Of a stretch of 64,000 bases of DNA, positions 43,886-53,163 are shown piece after piece. Numbering within the stretch: position 1 is the stretch's first letter; the number at the start of each line of letters is the position of its first letter. The notes below the pieces were generated by a model, which searched no databases, was not told the origin of the DNA, and saw only the letters and a program-made list of their open reading frames with translations. Source of the stretch: Sporanaerobium hydrogeniformans (GTDB lineage: Bacteria > Bacillota > Clostridia > Lachnospirales > Cellulosilyticaceae); assembly GCF_002735925.1 (NCBI RefSeq), contig NZ_PEDL01000001.1, forward strand, positions 496,001-560,000, read 5' to 3'. Position numbers and translations under genes: made by a program.

Positions 43886-44374
43886 ATGAATATTGTACTT
43901 CACGAGCCTGAAATTCCACAAAATACAGGTAATATTGCAAGAACCTGTGCAGCAACAGGGGCCAAGCTTCATCTTATTGAACCTTTAGGCTTTTCTTTAG
44001 AGGAGAAACAAATTAAACGTGCAGGATTAGACTACTGGCATCTTGTAGAGATTTTTACTTATAAAAACTATGAAGAGTTTCTTGAAAAAAACAATGACCC
44101 TAAAATTTATATGGCCACAACAAAATCTAAACAAACCTATGTAGATGTTCAATATGAAGAAGATGCCTATATCATGTTTGGTAAGGAAACAGCAGGTATT
44201 CCAGAAGAAATCCTCCTTCAAAATAAAGAAAACTGTATTCGTATTCCCATGCGTGAAGAAGCAAGGTCTTTAAATCTGTCTAACTCTGTTAATATTGTAC
44301 TTTATGAGGCATTACGCCAAAATCAATTTTTAGGATTAAAGGCAGAAGGTGAGCTTCACCGTTATCATTGGTAA
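43886..44374 (+). CDS. trmL: tRNA (cytidine/uridine-2'-O)-methyltransferase TrmL
   Basis: This is about 162 residues of a SPOUT-class enzyme that methylates the wobble base of tRNA-Leu. Characteristic are VLHEPEIPQNTGNIARTCAATG at the N-terminus, the MFGKETAGIPEEIL motif near residue 100, and RIPMREEARSLNLSNSVNIVLYEALRQ at the knot. Two ATGs lie close together (43880 and 43886); the GAGGGA site favours the second. No terminator was found after it. Confidence 0.94.
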   Translation: MNIVLHEPEIPQNTGNIARTCAATGAKLHLIEPLGFSLEEKQIKRAGLDYWHLVEIFTYKNYEEFLEKNNDPKIYMATTKSKQTYVDVQYEEDAYIMFGKETAGIPEEILLQNKENCIRIPMREEARSLNLSNSVNIVLYEALRQNQFLGLKAEGELHRYHW

Positions 44375-44480
44375 AAATACTAAGGCCTAATGTGTATAAA
44401 AATATAAAAAAGTCTTCATACTATCAAATGTGAATTTTTAAATAACTAATTCATTTTTGAAAGTCATGAAGGAGGCAACA

Positions 44481-45182
44481 ATGAAAGGACTAAGGAGATG
44501 TGTATTACTTGTAAGTTTTATTTGTCTGACAGTGGTGCAGGTCTACGCTAGTGAAACCAAAAGTCAAAAACTCTTCCCCGAGGCTATAGGGATTATTGGG
44601 CAAATTCGTGGGACGAACATTAATATAAGAAGCTACCCTAATTTATATGCCAAAGTGATTATACGAACAAGTAGCAAAAAAGTATATGTGCTTGGTCAAA
44701 ATAGCGAGTGGTATAAGATTAAATTAAATGGAGAAGAAGGCTGGGTTTATAAACAATATGTAGAGCTAGACTCCAGTCAGGCTATTCCTTATAGTAAAGT
44801 TTTAGGAGATGAGATTGTAGACTACTGTAAGCAGTTTATTGGCACACCTTATGTATGGGGTGGCAATGATCTAAAGCGTGGTGTAGACTGTTCAGGACTT
44901 ACGCAGGAAGTTTATAAAACCTTTGATATTGATATTAGTCGTGTATCTTATATGCAGGCTAAGGATGGCAAACAAATTGCCAAATCAGAACTCATGCCTG
45001 GTGATTTAGTGTTTTTTGATACCTCAGGGAAAAATAGAGGTAATATTTCACACGTAGGGATTTATGCTGGGAATGATAAGTTTGTACATGCGGATGGTAC
45101 CAAAGGTGTTATGATTAGTAACCTAAACAGTGCTTATTATAAGAGGAACTATGTGGCAAGTACTCGAGTTCTCCATTCATAA
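44481..45182 (+). CDS. NlpC/P60 cell-wall hydrolase with SH3 domain
   Basis: This is about 233 residues. A signal peptide (ending VYA before SETK), a bacterial SH3 domain (TNINIRSYP near residue 42; WYKIKLNGEEGWV near residue 78) and a C-terminal NlpC/P60 peptidase domain are in order. The catalytic Cys is in GVDCSGLTQEV near residue 137 and His in ISHVGIYAG near residue 191. Such enzymes cut peptidoglycan stem peptides. The ATG has GGAGGC upstream; the open frame before it has no good site. It is secreted or wall-bound. Confidence 0.92.
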   Translation: MKGLRRCVLLVSFICLTVVQVYASETKSQKLFPEAIGIIGQIRGTNINIRSYPNLYAKVIIRTSSKKVYVLGQNSEWYKIKLNGEEGWVYKQYVELDSSQAIPYSKVLGDEIVDYCKQFIGTPYVWGGNDLKRGVDCSGLTQEVYKTFDIDISRVSYMQAKDGKQIAKSELMPGDLVFFDTSGKNRGNISHVGIYAGNDKFVHADGTKGVMISNLNSAYYKRNYVASTRVLHS

Positions 45183-45192
45183 GACACATTTT

Positions 45193-45220
45193 ATCCTCGG
45201 AAGGTTAACCTGCCGAGGAT
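45193..45220 (+). terminator. Hairpin after the NlpC/P60 gene
   Basis: ATCCTCGG (45193-45200) pairs with CCGAGGAT (45213-45220), and the loop contains the palindrome AGGTTAACCT. A short T-containing stretch follows. It may terminate transcription, although a T run is lacking. Confidence 0.5.
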
Positions 45221-45244
45221 TTACATATTTTCAAAAAGCCCAAC

Positions 45245-45272
45245 TTGTGCCATAATAAGGATAAGGTAAAAT
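45245..45272 (+). promoter_or_regulatory. Candidate promoter for mutS2
   Basis: TTGTGC (45245-45250), a 16-base spacer and TAAAAT (45267-45272) precede the mutS2 start at 45292. The match is fair, and the location after a hairpin fits a new transcript. Confidence 0.4.
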
Positions 45273-45291
45273 AAGGGATAAGAGGTAGAAA

Positions 45292-47703
45292 ATGAACGTA
45301 AAAAGTCTATATAAATTAGAATTTCCAAAAGTAAAAGCACTTGTTACTCATTTTGCACTGACTGAAGGTGGCAAAGAGATTTGTGAAAAAATGGAGCCTC
45401 AAGTGCATTTTGAGGTTGTGGATAGGCTTCAAAGAGAGACTGCAGATGCCTTAGCAATGAGTGTGAAAAAGGGGCGTTTGCCCTTAGGAAGTTTAAAACA
45501 AGTAGCAGCTATTATCAAACGGGTAGAAATTGGAGCCATTTTAAGTAGTACAGAAGTTTTAAATGTAGGGTCTGTTTTGAAAGCTTCACGTACAGTAAAA
45601 AATTATCAACGGGAAGGTGACCAAAAAGAAATACCTTATCCTGCTATTGATGATTATTTTGAGGCTATTACCACACACGCCCAAGTAGAAAAAGAAATTG
45701 AACGTTGCATAGTAGGACCTGATCAATTTAGTGATGAGGCAACACCAGAGCTTTACCAAATTAGGCGTCAAATGAAACAACTCCAAAATAAAATTAAAGA
45801 AGCCTTACAAGGAATTATCTATTCAACCCGTTATCAAGATATGCTACAAGACCCTGTTATTACTATACGTCGGGAACGTTACTGTATACCTATTAAGGTA
45901 GAGTATAAGACCCAGTTCAAAGGGATTGTGCATGACCAATCTGCAACAGGGGCAACTGTTTTTATGGAGCCTATGACGGTAGTAGAACTTAATAATGAAC
46001 TTAAAAGCTTAGAAGCTAAAGAACAAGAAGAAATCGAAAAAATACTTATTGATTTAACAACTCAAATACAGGGAATAGCACCCTATGTTCTTACTAACTA
46101 TACACAGTTAGTGAAGTTAGATGCCATCTTTGCTAGAGCAGAATTTTCTTTAAAATATAATTGCAGACAACCTCGGCTTAATACGGAGGGGCGGGTTAAG
46201 TTAAAAAAAGCGCGTCATCCTCTTTTACAAGTCGAGCAAGTGGTACCCATTGACGTAGAAGTGGGAGATACCTTTTCCACGCTACTCATTACAGGTCCCA
46301 ATACAGGTGGTAAAACAGTTACCCTTAAAACAGTAGGCTTATTTGCTGTGATGACTGCTTGTGGTCTTCAAATACCAGCAGGAGAAGGGAGTGAAATGGC
46401 TATTTTTGATGAAATCTATGCAGATTTAGGGGATGAACAAAGTATTGAACAAAGTCTGAGTACTTTTTCGGCTCATATGACAAATATTGTAAGTATCTTA
46501 CAAAATGTAACCCCTCAGTCACTCGTACTTCTTGATGAAGTAGGTTCAGGAACAGATCCTATTGAAGGAGCCGCCTTAGCCATGTCCATCTTAGAAAACT
46601 TGCGAAAAGGTAAAATCCGCACAGTAGCTACAACTCATTATAGTGAGTTAAAGTTATATGCTCTTTCAACAGAAGGGGTAGAAAATGCTAGCTGTGAATT
46701 TGATGTAGAATCCTTACGTCCAACCTACCGCCTACTCACTGGTATTCCAGGCAAGAGCAATGCTTTTGCTATTTCCATGAGGTTAGGTTTGCCTTCTTAT
46801 ATTATTGAACGTGCAAAGACATACTTAGAAAAAGAAAATGTCAATATGGAAAGTATTTTAGTGGATTTAGAAGAGAGTAAAAAGCTGGCTGAACTTGAAA
46901 GTGAGCGTGCGAAAGAGTACCGTGCTGAAGCAGAACGTCTAAAAGAGGAAATTGCCAAAGAACGTAAAAAGATTGATCATGCAAGGAAGAAAATATTAGA
47001 AAAAGCCGAAATAAAAGCAAAAGAAATGTTAAAGGCAGCAGAATTAGAAACCGATAAAGCTCTTAAAGAGGTGCGTGCAGCAGCGCGTAAAGCACAGGTA
47101 TTAATCGATGAAAAGGACTTGCAAGCTGCCAAACAAGGTATGAGTGAGACCATTGAAGGGCAGAATAAGAAGATTAATAAGATAACAGGGCGTAATCAAA
47201 AAAATACACCTAAACTTAAGACCGTAGCAGTAGGAGAGGAAGTGCTTGTTGCTTCCTTAATGCAGCAAGGCACAGTGATTGAAGCACCAGATAGTAATGG
47301 TAATGTAGTTGTAAGGCTTGGCATTATGCCAATGAAAATCCATATTTCCCAGTTGGAGCGTATAAGTGAGCCCAAAGAAGAGGTAACAAAGAGTAAAAGT
47401 AAGAATAAAATGCCAAAATCAGCAGGTGGAGTAAGCTATAATCTTTCTAAAACCAGTACCATTTCCACACAAGTGGATGTACGAGGTATGATGGTGGATG
47501 AGGCACTTCCCATTGTCGATAAATATTTAGACGATGCCTATTTATCAGGGCTTAAACAAGTAACTATTATTCATGGGAAAGGAACAGGGGCTCTTCGAGC
47601 GGCTGTTAATACCATGTTAAGAAGGCATCCTCATGTAGAAGGATACCGCCCTGGTAAATATGGAGAGGGAGAAATGGGAGTAACAGTTGTCACAATCAAG
47701 TAA
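45292..47703 (+). CDS. mutS2: Endonuclease MutS2
   Basis: This 803-residue MutS-family ATPase is implicated in suppressing recombination and, in Bacillus, in rescuing collided ribosomes. Walker A is ITGPNTGGKTVTLKT near residue 335, Walker B VLLDEVGSGTDPIEG near residue 410, and a coiled coil (about residues 515-620) leads to the C-terminal Smr nuclease domain with VDVRGMMVDEALP near residue 725 and IIHGKGTGALR near residue 760. Length and order are typical, and the mismatch-recognition domain of MutS1 is absent, as expected. Confidence 0.95.
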   Translation: MNVKSLYKLEFPKVKALVTHFALTEGGKEICEKMEPQVHFEVVDRLQRETADALAMSVKKGRLPLGSLKQVAAIIKRVEIGAILSSTEVLNVGSVLKASRTVKNYQREGDQKEIPYPAIDDYFEAITTHAQVEKEIERCIVGPDQFSDEATPELYQIRRQMKQLQNKIKEALQGIIYSTRYQDMLQDPVITIRRERYCIPIKVEYKTQFKGIVHDQSATGATVFMEPMTVVELNNELKSLEAKEQEEIEKILIDLTTQIQGIAPYVLTNYTQLVKLDAIFARAEFSLKYNCRQPRLNTEGRVKLKKARHPLLQVEQVVPIDVEVGDTFSTLLITGPNTGGKTVTLKTVGLFAVMTACGLQIPAGEGSEMAIFDEIYADLGDEQSIEQSLSTFSAHMTNIVSILQNVTPQSLVLLDEVGSGTDPIEGAALAMSILENLRKGKIRTVATTHYSELKLYALSTEGVENASCEFDVESLRPTYRLLTGIPGKSNAFAISMRLGLPSYIIERAKTYLEKENVNMESILVDLEESKKLAELESERAKEYRAEAERLKEEIAKERKKIDHARKKILEKAEIKAKEMLKAAELETDKALKEVRAAARKAQVLIDEKDLQAAKQGMSETIEGQNKKINKITGRNQKNTPKLKTVAVGEEVLVASLMQQGTVIEAPDSNGNVVVRLGIMPMKIHISQLERISEPKEEVTKSKSKNKMPKSAGGVSYNLSKTSTISTQVDVRGMMVDEALPIVDKYLDDAYLSGLKQVTIIHGKGTGALRAAVNTMLRRHPHVEGYRPGKYGEGEMGVTVVTIK

Positions 47704-47715
47704 AAGGAGAAAAAT

Positions 47716-48396
47716 ATGATAAAAATACTCATAGTAGATGATGATACGAACATTGCCGAGCTCATTTCACTTTATCTAAAAAAAGAAGGTTATCAAACCC
47801 AAGAAGTATTTAGTGGGCGTAAGGCATTAGAGGTTTTTGAAGACTATGCACCAGACCTTGTTATACTCGATATTATGCTACCAGAAATAGATGGGTATGA
47901 CGTATGTAAAGAAATTCGTAAACATAGTAAGACTCCTATCATTATGCTAACTGCTAAGGGAGAGGTTTTTGACCGAGTACTTGGGCTCGAGTTAGGTGCA
48001 GATGACTATATTATAAAACCTTTTGATCCGAAAGAGTTAATTGCTAGGGTAAAAGCTGTTTTAAGGCGTACTATTCAGCAAGTAGAACCTCAGACGAACA
48101 GAAAACGTATTGTTCTTGATAATCTGATTATAGATAAGGACAATTATTCAGTAACTTATCAAGGTCAACTTGTGGAGCTGCCTCCTAAAGAGTTAGAAGT
48201 TCTTTATTTTTTAGCAAGTCATCCTAAACAAGTTTTCACAAGAGAACAGCTCTTAGATAAGATTTGGGGTTACGATTTTGTTGGAGATACCCGTACAGTA
48301 GATGTACACATTAAAAGGCTACGGGATAAATTTGAAGGTGATCACACATGGAGTATAAAAACCGTATGGGGAGTTGGGTACAAATTCGAGAGATAA
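47716..48396 (+). CDS. OmpR/PhoB-family response regulator
   Basis: This 226-residue regulator has a receiver domain with acidic pocket (VDDDTN), phosphoacceptor Asp in VILDIMLPEIDGYD near residue 53, and Lys in IIKPFDPKE near residue 104, plus a winged-helix DNA-binding domain (TRTVDVHIKRLRDKFE and WSIKTVWGVGYKF). It lies 13 bases after mutS2 and overlaps the sensor kinase gene by 49 bases. The pair resembles WalRK/PhoPR/ResDE-type systems but cannot be named further from the sequence. Confidence 0.93.
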   Translation: MIKILIVDDDTNIAELISLYLKKEGYQTQEVFSGRKALEVFEDYAPDLVILDIMLPEIDGYDVCKEIRKHSKTPIIMLTAKGEVFDRVLGLELGADDYIIKPFDPKELIARVKAVLRRTIQQVEPQTNRKRIVLDNLIIDKDNYSVTYQGQLVELPPKELEVLYFLASHPKQVFTREQLLDKIWGYDFVGDTRTVDVHIKRLRDKFEGDHTWSIKTVWGVGYKFER

Positions 48397-49859
48397 AAAA
48401 GAAGATAGTTTTCCCCACCCTTTTTAGTCGATTAGTAACAGTTTATATTAGCATATTAGTAGTAACACTTATTGTACTATTTGTGGCCTTTACCAATGCT
48501 TTTCAATCTTATTTTGTAGAATACACGCAAAATATCATGATTAAACAAGCTACTGGTTTAGCAGAAGAGTATTATCAGATAGGAACTTATAGTACATCAA
48601 GAGAAGATATATTAGCTAAAATGATGTATCGCATTAAGGTAATGGATAGTTATTTAGAATCCACAACGTGGCTTATTGACCGTAATTATGGTGTAGTAGT
48701 GGTCTCTGAACATGCTAGTCAAAACAAAAGTCAAATTATTGTTCCAAACCAAAAAGATGTGCAGCAGGTTTTAGAAGGCAATATTGTACGCATTGAGAAT
48801 GGTTTTAAGGAATATTTTTCTACACCTGTTTTGACCATTGGCTATCCTATACAAATGCGAAACGAGGTACAGTATGCTCTTTTTATTCATACACCTATGC
48901 CTCTTATTTTACGCACCATTGATGAAGTCAGAAATATTATCTTAAAAGTAGTAGCTATTACAGGAACCATTGTTTTTTTATGGATTTATATGATTTCTAA
49001 ACAAATGTCTAAGCCTCTTAAGCAAATGAATGCAGTGGCTAAACAAATTGCCAGTGGACAGTTTAGTAAACGTATAGAGGTAAGTGGAAGAGATGAGATT
49101 GCACAGCTCGGGCTTTCACTTAACAATATGGCTTATGAACTCAATAAAATTGAGGATAAGCGCAAAAAGTTTTTAGCAAATGTATCCCATGACTTACGTT
49201 CGCCTCTTACATCTATACAAGGGTTTGTAACGGCTATTTTAGATGGGACTATCCCACCAGAAAGCGCAGAAAAATATTTAAAGATTGTTCTTAATGAATC
49301 ACGACGGATGATTACGATGACGAATACCATTTTAGAGCTCAGCCGAGTAGAGGAAGGGGTAACGCCTCTTCGTAGAGTGTCTTTTCATATGGGGTGTTTA
49401 GTGAAATCTTCTTTAGCTAGTTTTGAACCGATTATGCATGAGCGTAAGATAGGCGTTTTTACCCATTTTGAAAAAGATGAACCTTATGTATGGGGAGATA
49501 TAGATATGATGAGTCGTGTACTTCAAAATCTCATGGATAATGCCTTTAAGTTTGTAAATGAAGGTGGTAGAATAGAGATTACTACAAAGCTTAAATACGG
49601 TAAGCTTTGGACAGTCGTGAGTAATACAGGGTCTTATATTCCAGAAGAAGAGCAAAAAGAAATATGGGACCGCTTTTATAAGGGAGATGGTTCACGAGGA
49701 AAAGATAAGAAAGGACTTGGACTTGGACTTGTCATTGTTAAAGAGATTTTAAAGCAGCATGATGAAAATATAAAGGTAAATTCATCAGAGAAAGATGGCA
49801 TGGTGAGTTTTTGTTTTTCATTGCCTCTTGCAAAAGATGTTTCTAATCATAAGATATAA
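48348..49859 (+). CDS. Membrane sensor histidine kinase
   Basis: This is about 503 residues from the first start. Two membrane helices (about residues 24-47 and 195-215) flank an extracytoplasmic sensor domain, then HAMP (about 215-270), the phosphoacceptor His in FLANVSHDLRSPLTSIQG near residue 280, and an ATPase domain with an N box (LQNLMDNAFKF) and G boxes (KGLGLGLVIVKEI). Start codons at 48348 and 48366 lie inside the regulator gene; neither has a clear site, so translation may depend on coupling. It partners the preceding regulator and is followed by an HtrA gene, which may be regulated by it. Confidence 0.92.
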   Translation: MEYKNRMGSWVQIREIKKKIVFPTLFSRLVTVYISILVVTLIVLFVAFTNAFQSYFVEYTQNIMIKQATGLAEEYYQIGTYSTSREDILAKMMYRIKVMDSYLESTTWLIDRNYGVVVVSEHASQNKSQIIVPNQKDVQQVLEGNIVRIENGFKEYFSTPVLTIGYPIQMRNEVQYALFIHTPMPLILRTIDEVRNIILKVVAITGTIVFLWIYMISKQMSKPLKQMNAVAKQIASGQFSKRIEVSGRDEIAQLGLSLNNMAYELNKIEDKRKKFLANVSHDLRSPLTSIQGFVTAILDGTIPPESAEKYLKIVLNESRRMITMTNTILELSRVEEGVTPLRRVSFHMGCLVKSSLASFEPIMHERKIGVFTHFEKDEPYVWGDIDMMSRVLQNLMDNAFKFVNEGGRIEITTKLKYGKLWTVVSNTGSYIPEEEQKEIWDRFYKGDGSRGKDKKGLGLGLVIVKEILKQHDENIKVNSSEKDGMVSFCFSLPLAKDVSNHKI

Positions 49860-49943
49860 AGCTTTTAAGGGTGGATTTTTACAGTTTCTTCATAATTACC
49901 GTTTATACTCACACTTGAAAAATTGAATGAGGAGGCAGATGCC

Positions 49944-51266
49944 ATGTTTGATGAGGATTTAAATAAAGAGATGCATTCAGGAGATAAAGAAATGGAAGAA
50001 GAGACACAGTCCTATGAATGGCAATCTTCAAGAGAGGATGCAAGTTTTAAAGAGGAGTCACAAGCAACATGGACGGAGCCTGTTCACAAAGCATCCCAAA
50101 AGAAAAAAAGTAGTTTTGGACGCTTTGTAGTAGGTCTTTTGATTGTCAGTGTAGTAGGTGGAGGAGCCATAGGTACAAGCTTTGCCTTTTTATCACCTTA
50201 TGCCACTGACTATTATAATACACGTTATAATAAGGGAGGTACCCTTTCACCCAATGGTACGGATATTCAGCAAGGACAAGAAGTTGCGCCTAAACTTGTG
50301 GCGACTACAACGCCTGTTGTAGATATTGCAAAAAACATCGGGCCTTGTGTTGTTTCTATTAAAAATAACAAAGTAGTAGCTACCTGGTTTGGAGAATTCA
50401 ATCAATCAGGTTTAGGTTCAGGAGTTATTTTTAAAGAAGATGATAGCAAAATTTATATTGTAACCAATGCGCATGTGGTAGAAGGTGCCAATAGTTTAGT
50501 TGTTAATTTTTTAGGTAATACGAAAGTAGAAGCAGAATTAATTGGTGGAGATACATTGACGGACATTGCCGTAGTAGCGGTGGCGAAAAAAAATGTGCCT
50601 GAGGAAGCTTTAGCACAGATTCGGATTGCCCCTCTTGGTGATAGTGATAAATTACAAGTAGGTGAGCTGGCTGTAGCTATAGGGACACCTATTGGAGAGG
50701 CCTATAATAATACAGTAACAGGTGGTTATATTAGTGCCCTTAATCGCGAAGTGCAAATTTCACAAGGCGAAAAAACGCTTAATCTGATTCAAACAGATGC
50801 AGCTATCAACCCTGGGAATAGTGGTGGGGCATTGGTAGGAGCTACAGGTGAAGTAATAGGGATTAATAGTGTGAAACTAGCTGGTGAAGTAGAAGGAATG
50901 GGTTTTGCCATTCCCATCAATGATGTGAAGCCTATTATTGCTGAGATTTTAACAAGTGGTAGGATTTCACGTCCTGTTTTAGGTATTGTAGGGACAGATA
51001 TTAGTGCTAAAAGCTCAGAATTATTTGAACTCCCTATGGGGATTTATATTGAGCAAGTTGTTGAAGGTGGAAGTGCGGACCTAGCAGGTATAAAAGTAGA
51101 TGATATTTTATTTGAGTTTGATGGCGTAAAAATAACGGGTATGACTCAACTCAAGGAATTGTTAAATAAAAAGAAGGTGGGCGATGTGGTACAAGTGAAA
51201 GTATTAAGGGGTAACGGCAAAAAGACCATTGATGTAAAATTAAGAGAAGCACCCTCTGCATATTAA
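49944..51266 (+). CDS. HtrA/DegP-like membrane serine protease
   Basis: This is about 440 residues. A charged N-terminal cytoplasmic part of about 55 residues, one membrane helix (about 58-78), a trypsin-like domain and a C-terminal PDZ domain are in order. The triad is His in IVTNAHVVEG near residue 175, Asp in LTDIAVVAV near residue 206 and Ser in INPGNSGGALVG near residue 290. PDZ begins around residue 345. The start at 49944 follows GAGGAGGC; an in-frame TTG upstream is less likely. It handles misfolded envelope proteins. The neighbouring two-component genes suggest stress control. Confidence 0.93.
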   Translation: MFDEDLNKEMHSGDKEMEEETQSYEWQSSREDASFKEESQATWTEPVHKASQKKKSSFGRFVVGLLIVSVVGGGAIGTSFAFLSPYATDYYNTRYNKGGTLSPNGTDIQQGQEVAPKLVATTTPVVDIAKNIGPCVVSIKNNKVVATWFGEFNQSGLGSGVIFKEDDSKIYIVTNAHVVEGANSLVVNFLGNTKVEAELIGGDTLTDIAVVAVAKKNVPEEALAQIRIAPLGDSDKLQVGELAVAIGTPIGEAYNNTVTGGYISALNREVQISQGEKTLNLIQTDAAINPGNSGGALVGATGEVIGINSVKLAGEVEGMGFAIPINDVKPIIAEILTSGRISRPVLGIVGTDISAKSSELFELPMGIYIEQVVEGGSADLAGIKVDDILFEFDGVKITGMTQLKELLNKKKVGDVVQVKVLRGNGKKTIDVKLREAPSAY

Positions 51267-51276
51267 TAAAAAGTAA

Positions 51277-51327
51277 AAGGGATTGTTACAAGGTAGATAA
51301 GAAGCTTTGTAGCAATCCCTTCCTTTA
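51277..51327 (+). terminator. Intrinsic terminator after the htrA gene
   Basis: AAGGGATTG plus TACAAGG pairs with CTTTGTA plus CAATCCCTT around a short loop, giving a long stem (one mismatch) with a pyrimidine-rich tail. Confidence 0.75.
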
Positions 51328-51413
51328 TCTTTTCAAAGAGATTAAAGGTTAAGCGTTGAAAAACAACGGGGGTTTTGGTAGTATTACTTTAGAAAAAGAA
51401 TAGGAGCGATAAG

Positions 51414-52352
51414 ATGAGCTTAATTAGTGAGTTAAAACCACAAGATACTGTGAAAGGTAACTACTTGTGTAAATATAAACAACTATTAAAGAATAAAAAT
51501 GGTAAAGATTATATAAGTGTACGTCTTCAAGACCAATCAGGTAGTATAGACGGAAAAATTTGGTCCATTCACTTAGGTATTGGGGCTTTTGAAGTAAATG
51601 ATGTTGTAGAGGTAGAAGGTGAAATTCTTGTTTATCAAGAAAATTTACAATTTAATATTAATAAGATTACAGCTTTGACAGAAGATAGCTATGACTTAAG
51701 AGATTATATTCCCCATTCAGCAAAAGATATTCAAATACTGGAGGAAAGCCTTTTTAAACATATTGACTCAGTAGAAAACCCATTTATCAAAAAATTACTA
51801 GAGGAAGTATTTTATGATGAAGCTATTTATAAAGAGTTTTTGGTGCACAGTGCAGCCAAAAGTGTCCATCATGCCTATATTAGTGGTTTGCTTGAACATA
51901 GTTTAACAGTGACGGAGCTTGGGCTTAAGATGTGTGAACTCTACGAAGGGGTTCAGCGTGATTTAGTGTTAGCAGGTTGCTTATTACATGATATTGGCAA
52001 ATTGCAAGAGCTAACAGCCTTTCCACAAAATGATTATTCAGATGAGGGGCAGTTAATCGGCCATTTGGTATTAGGGAGTGAACTAATCCATGATAAAGCA
52101 AAAACTATTCCAGACTTTCCACTTCACCTTGAACAACTTTTAAAACATATTGTTTTAGCCCATCATGGGGAATATGAATATGCTTCCCCTAAACGACCTA
52201 AATGCATAGAAGCCATGATCGTTCATTTAGCAGATAATAATGATGCAAAGCTTAAGCTCCTTGAAGAAATGCTTACAAGTAGTCCTGAAAAAGAGGGCTT
52301 TATTGGCTTTAATAAGATTCTTAATCGCAATATTTGCAAGGTTAATCTATGA
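51414..52352 (+). CDS. yhaM: 3'-5' exoribonuclease YhaM family
   Basis: This 312-residue protein has an N-terminal OB-fold (residues 10-95; YISVRLQDQSGSIDGKIW) and a C-terminal HD-domain with metal ligands in VHHAYISGLLEHSLTVTELG near residue 150 and LLHDIGKLQE near residue 192, and a second His pair in LAHHGEYEYAS near residue 250. It degrades RNA and single-stranded DNA in Bacillus. It overlaps the next gene by 4 bases (ATGA), so it is translationally linked to the Cas4-like pair. Confidence 0.9.
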   Translation: MSLISELKPQDTVKGNYLCKYKQLLKNKNGKDYISVRLQDQSGSIDGKIWSIHLGIGAFEVNDVVEVEGEILVYQENLQFNINKITALTEDSYDLRDYIPHSAKDIQILEESLFKHIDSVENPFIKKLLEEVFYDEAIYKEFLVHSAAKSVHHAYISGLLEHSLTVTELGLKMCELYEGVQRDLVLAGCLLHDIGKLQELTAFPQNDYSDEGQLIGHLVLGSELIHDKAKTIPDFPLHLEQLLKHIVLAHHGEYEYASPKRPKCIEAMIVHLADNNDAKLKLLEEMLTSSPEKEGFIGFNKILNRNICKVNL

Positions 52353-52621
52353 AAAATGGAAATACAAAAATCTCTGCTAATGAAATCAACCGGTTCATTT
52401 ATTGTCCCTATCAGTGGTACTACAATCGCTATTATGGCGCTAAGGCACTAAGGCAGCAATACAAGGCGTTAGAACAGCCTACAAGCTCACATGAAGCTAA
52501 CTTTGTACGTGGACAGCAGTTCCATCAACGTTATTATAAGGCATATCGCCGAAAACGTTTCTTGCAGGTTCTCATTGTATTGATTGCCATTATTTTGTGG
52601 ATTGGATGGATAAGACGATGA
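52349..52621 (+). CDS. Membrane-anchored N-terminal piece of a split Cas4-like protein
   Basis: This 90-residue protein begins with the Cas4/Dna2-type element SANEINRFIYCPYQWYYNRYY, where Cys19 matches the first iron-sulphur cysteine of Cas4-like nucleases. It continues with FVRGQQFHQRYY, similar to the 'G..iH' segment of that family, then a basic stretch and a C-terminal membrane helix (about 70-88). It ends at TGA, which overlaps the start of the next gene as ATGA. The catalytic acidic residues are in the next gene, so the two products probably work together. Confidence 0.72.
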   Translation: MKNGNTKISANEINRFIYCPYQWYYNRYYGAKALRQQYKALEQPTSSHEANFVRGQQFHQRYYKAYRRKRFLQVLIVLIAIILWIGWIRR

Positions 52622-53163
52622 AGGATCTATTAGCAGGTAGCCTTCTCGTATGTAGCGTAGTAGCACTCTGTTGGGGACTAAGGCCAAGGTGGAAGATGAA
52701 AAATAAAAGAGAATGTGGGGTTCCTTTAGCCAGTCCTATTTACTCAGATGAAAAAGGAACCCATTTATTAGTGGCAAAACAATTAGAACTTCAAGGTAAG
52801 CCTGATTACATTTTTAAGACATGGCTAATGAGACGCTATATCCCACTAGAAATTAAAAGTGGGCAGCTAAAGGAGGATTTTCCTCATCCAGGTGATATGT
52901 ATCAATTAGCCGCCTATTTTCTTATAATAGAAGAAGTGTATGGTAAAAGGCCTCCTTATGGCAAGCTGGTATATGCCAATAAGACCTTTACCTTACGAAA
53001 TACCCGAAAGATACGCAAAGAAGTTTTAAATATAGTCGGTCAAATGCGGCAAATGCTTCAAAAGCCAAGAAGGATGGAGGTTAGCCCATCTTTTGTAAAA
53101 TGCAAGCATTGTATATGTCGCTTAACGGTCTGTGAATATTGGGAGGGAGAAGAGTCAGAATGA
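52618..53163 (+). CDS. Membrane-anchored C-terminal catalytic piece of a split Cas4-like nuclease
   Basis: This 181-residue protein starts with a membrane helix (about residues 4-20), followed by a PD-(D/E)xK-type core. Asp appears in GKPDYIF near residue 62, the E-x-K motif in IPLEIKSG near residue 78, and the QxxxY motif in GDMYQLAAYFLII near residue 97. The C-terminal cysteines C-x2-C-x6-C (CKHCICRLTVC) sit near residue 165. Together with the Cys in the upstream gene this would complete a Cas4-like four-cysteine cluster. The start is the ATG of ATGA, coupled to the upstream gene. No other cas genes are near, so it is a solo Cas4-like nuclease. Confidence 0.78.
   Translation: MKDLLAGSLLVCSVVALCWGLRPRWKMKNKRECGVPLASPIYSDEKGTHLLVAKQLELQGKPDYIFKTWLMRRYIPLEIKSGQLKEDFPHPGDMYQLAAYFLIIEEVYGKRPPYGKLVYANKTFTLRNTRKIRKEVLNIVGQMRQMLQKPRRMEVSPSFVKCKHCICRLTVCEYWEGEESE

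Noticed and set aside
52349-53163. Reading the two Cas4-like genes as a frameshifted single gene
   Set aside because: Each has its own hydrophobic helix at the junction and they are linked by an ordinary ATGA overlap, so a split arrangement explains the data better, although error cannot be excluded.
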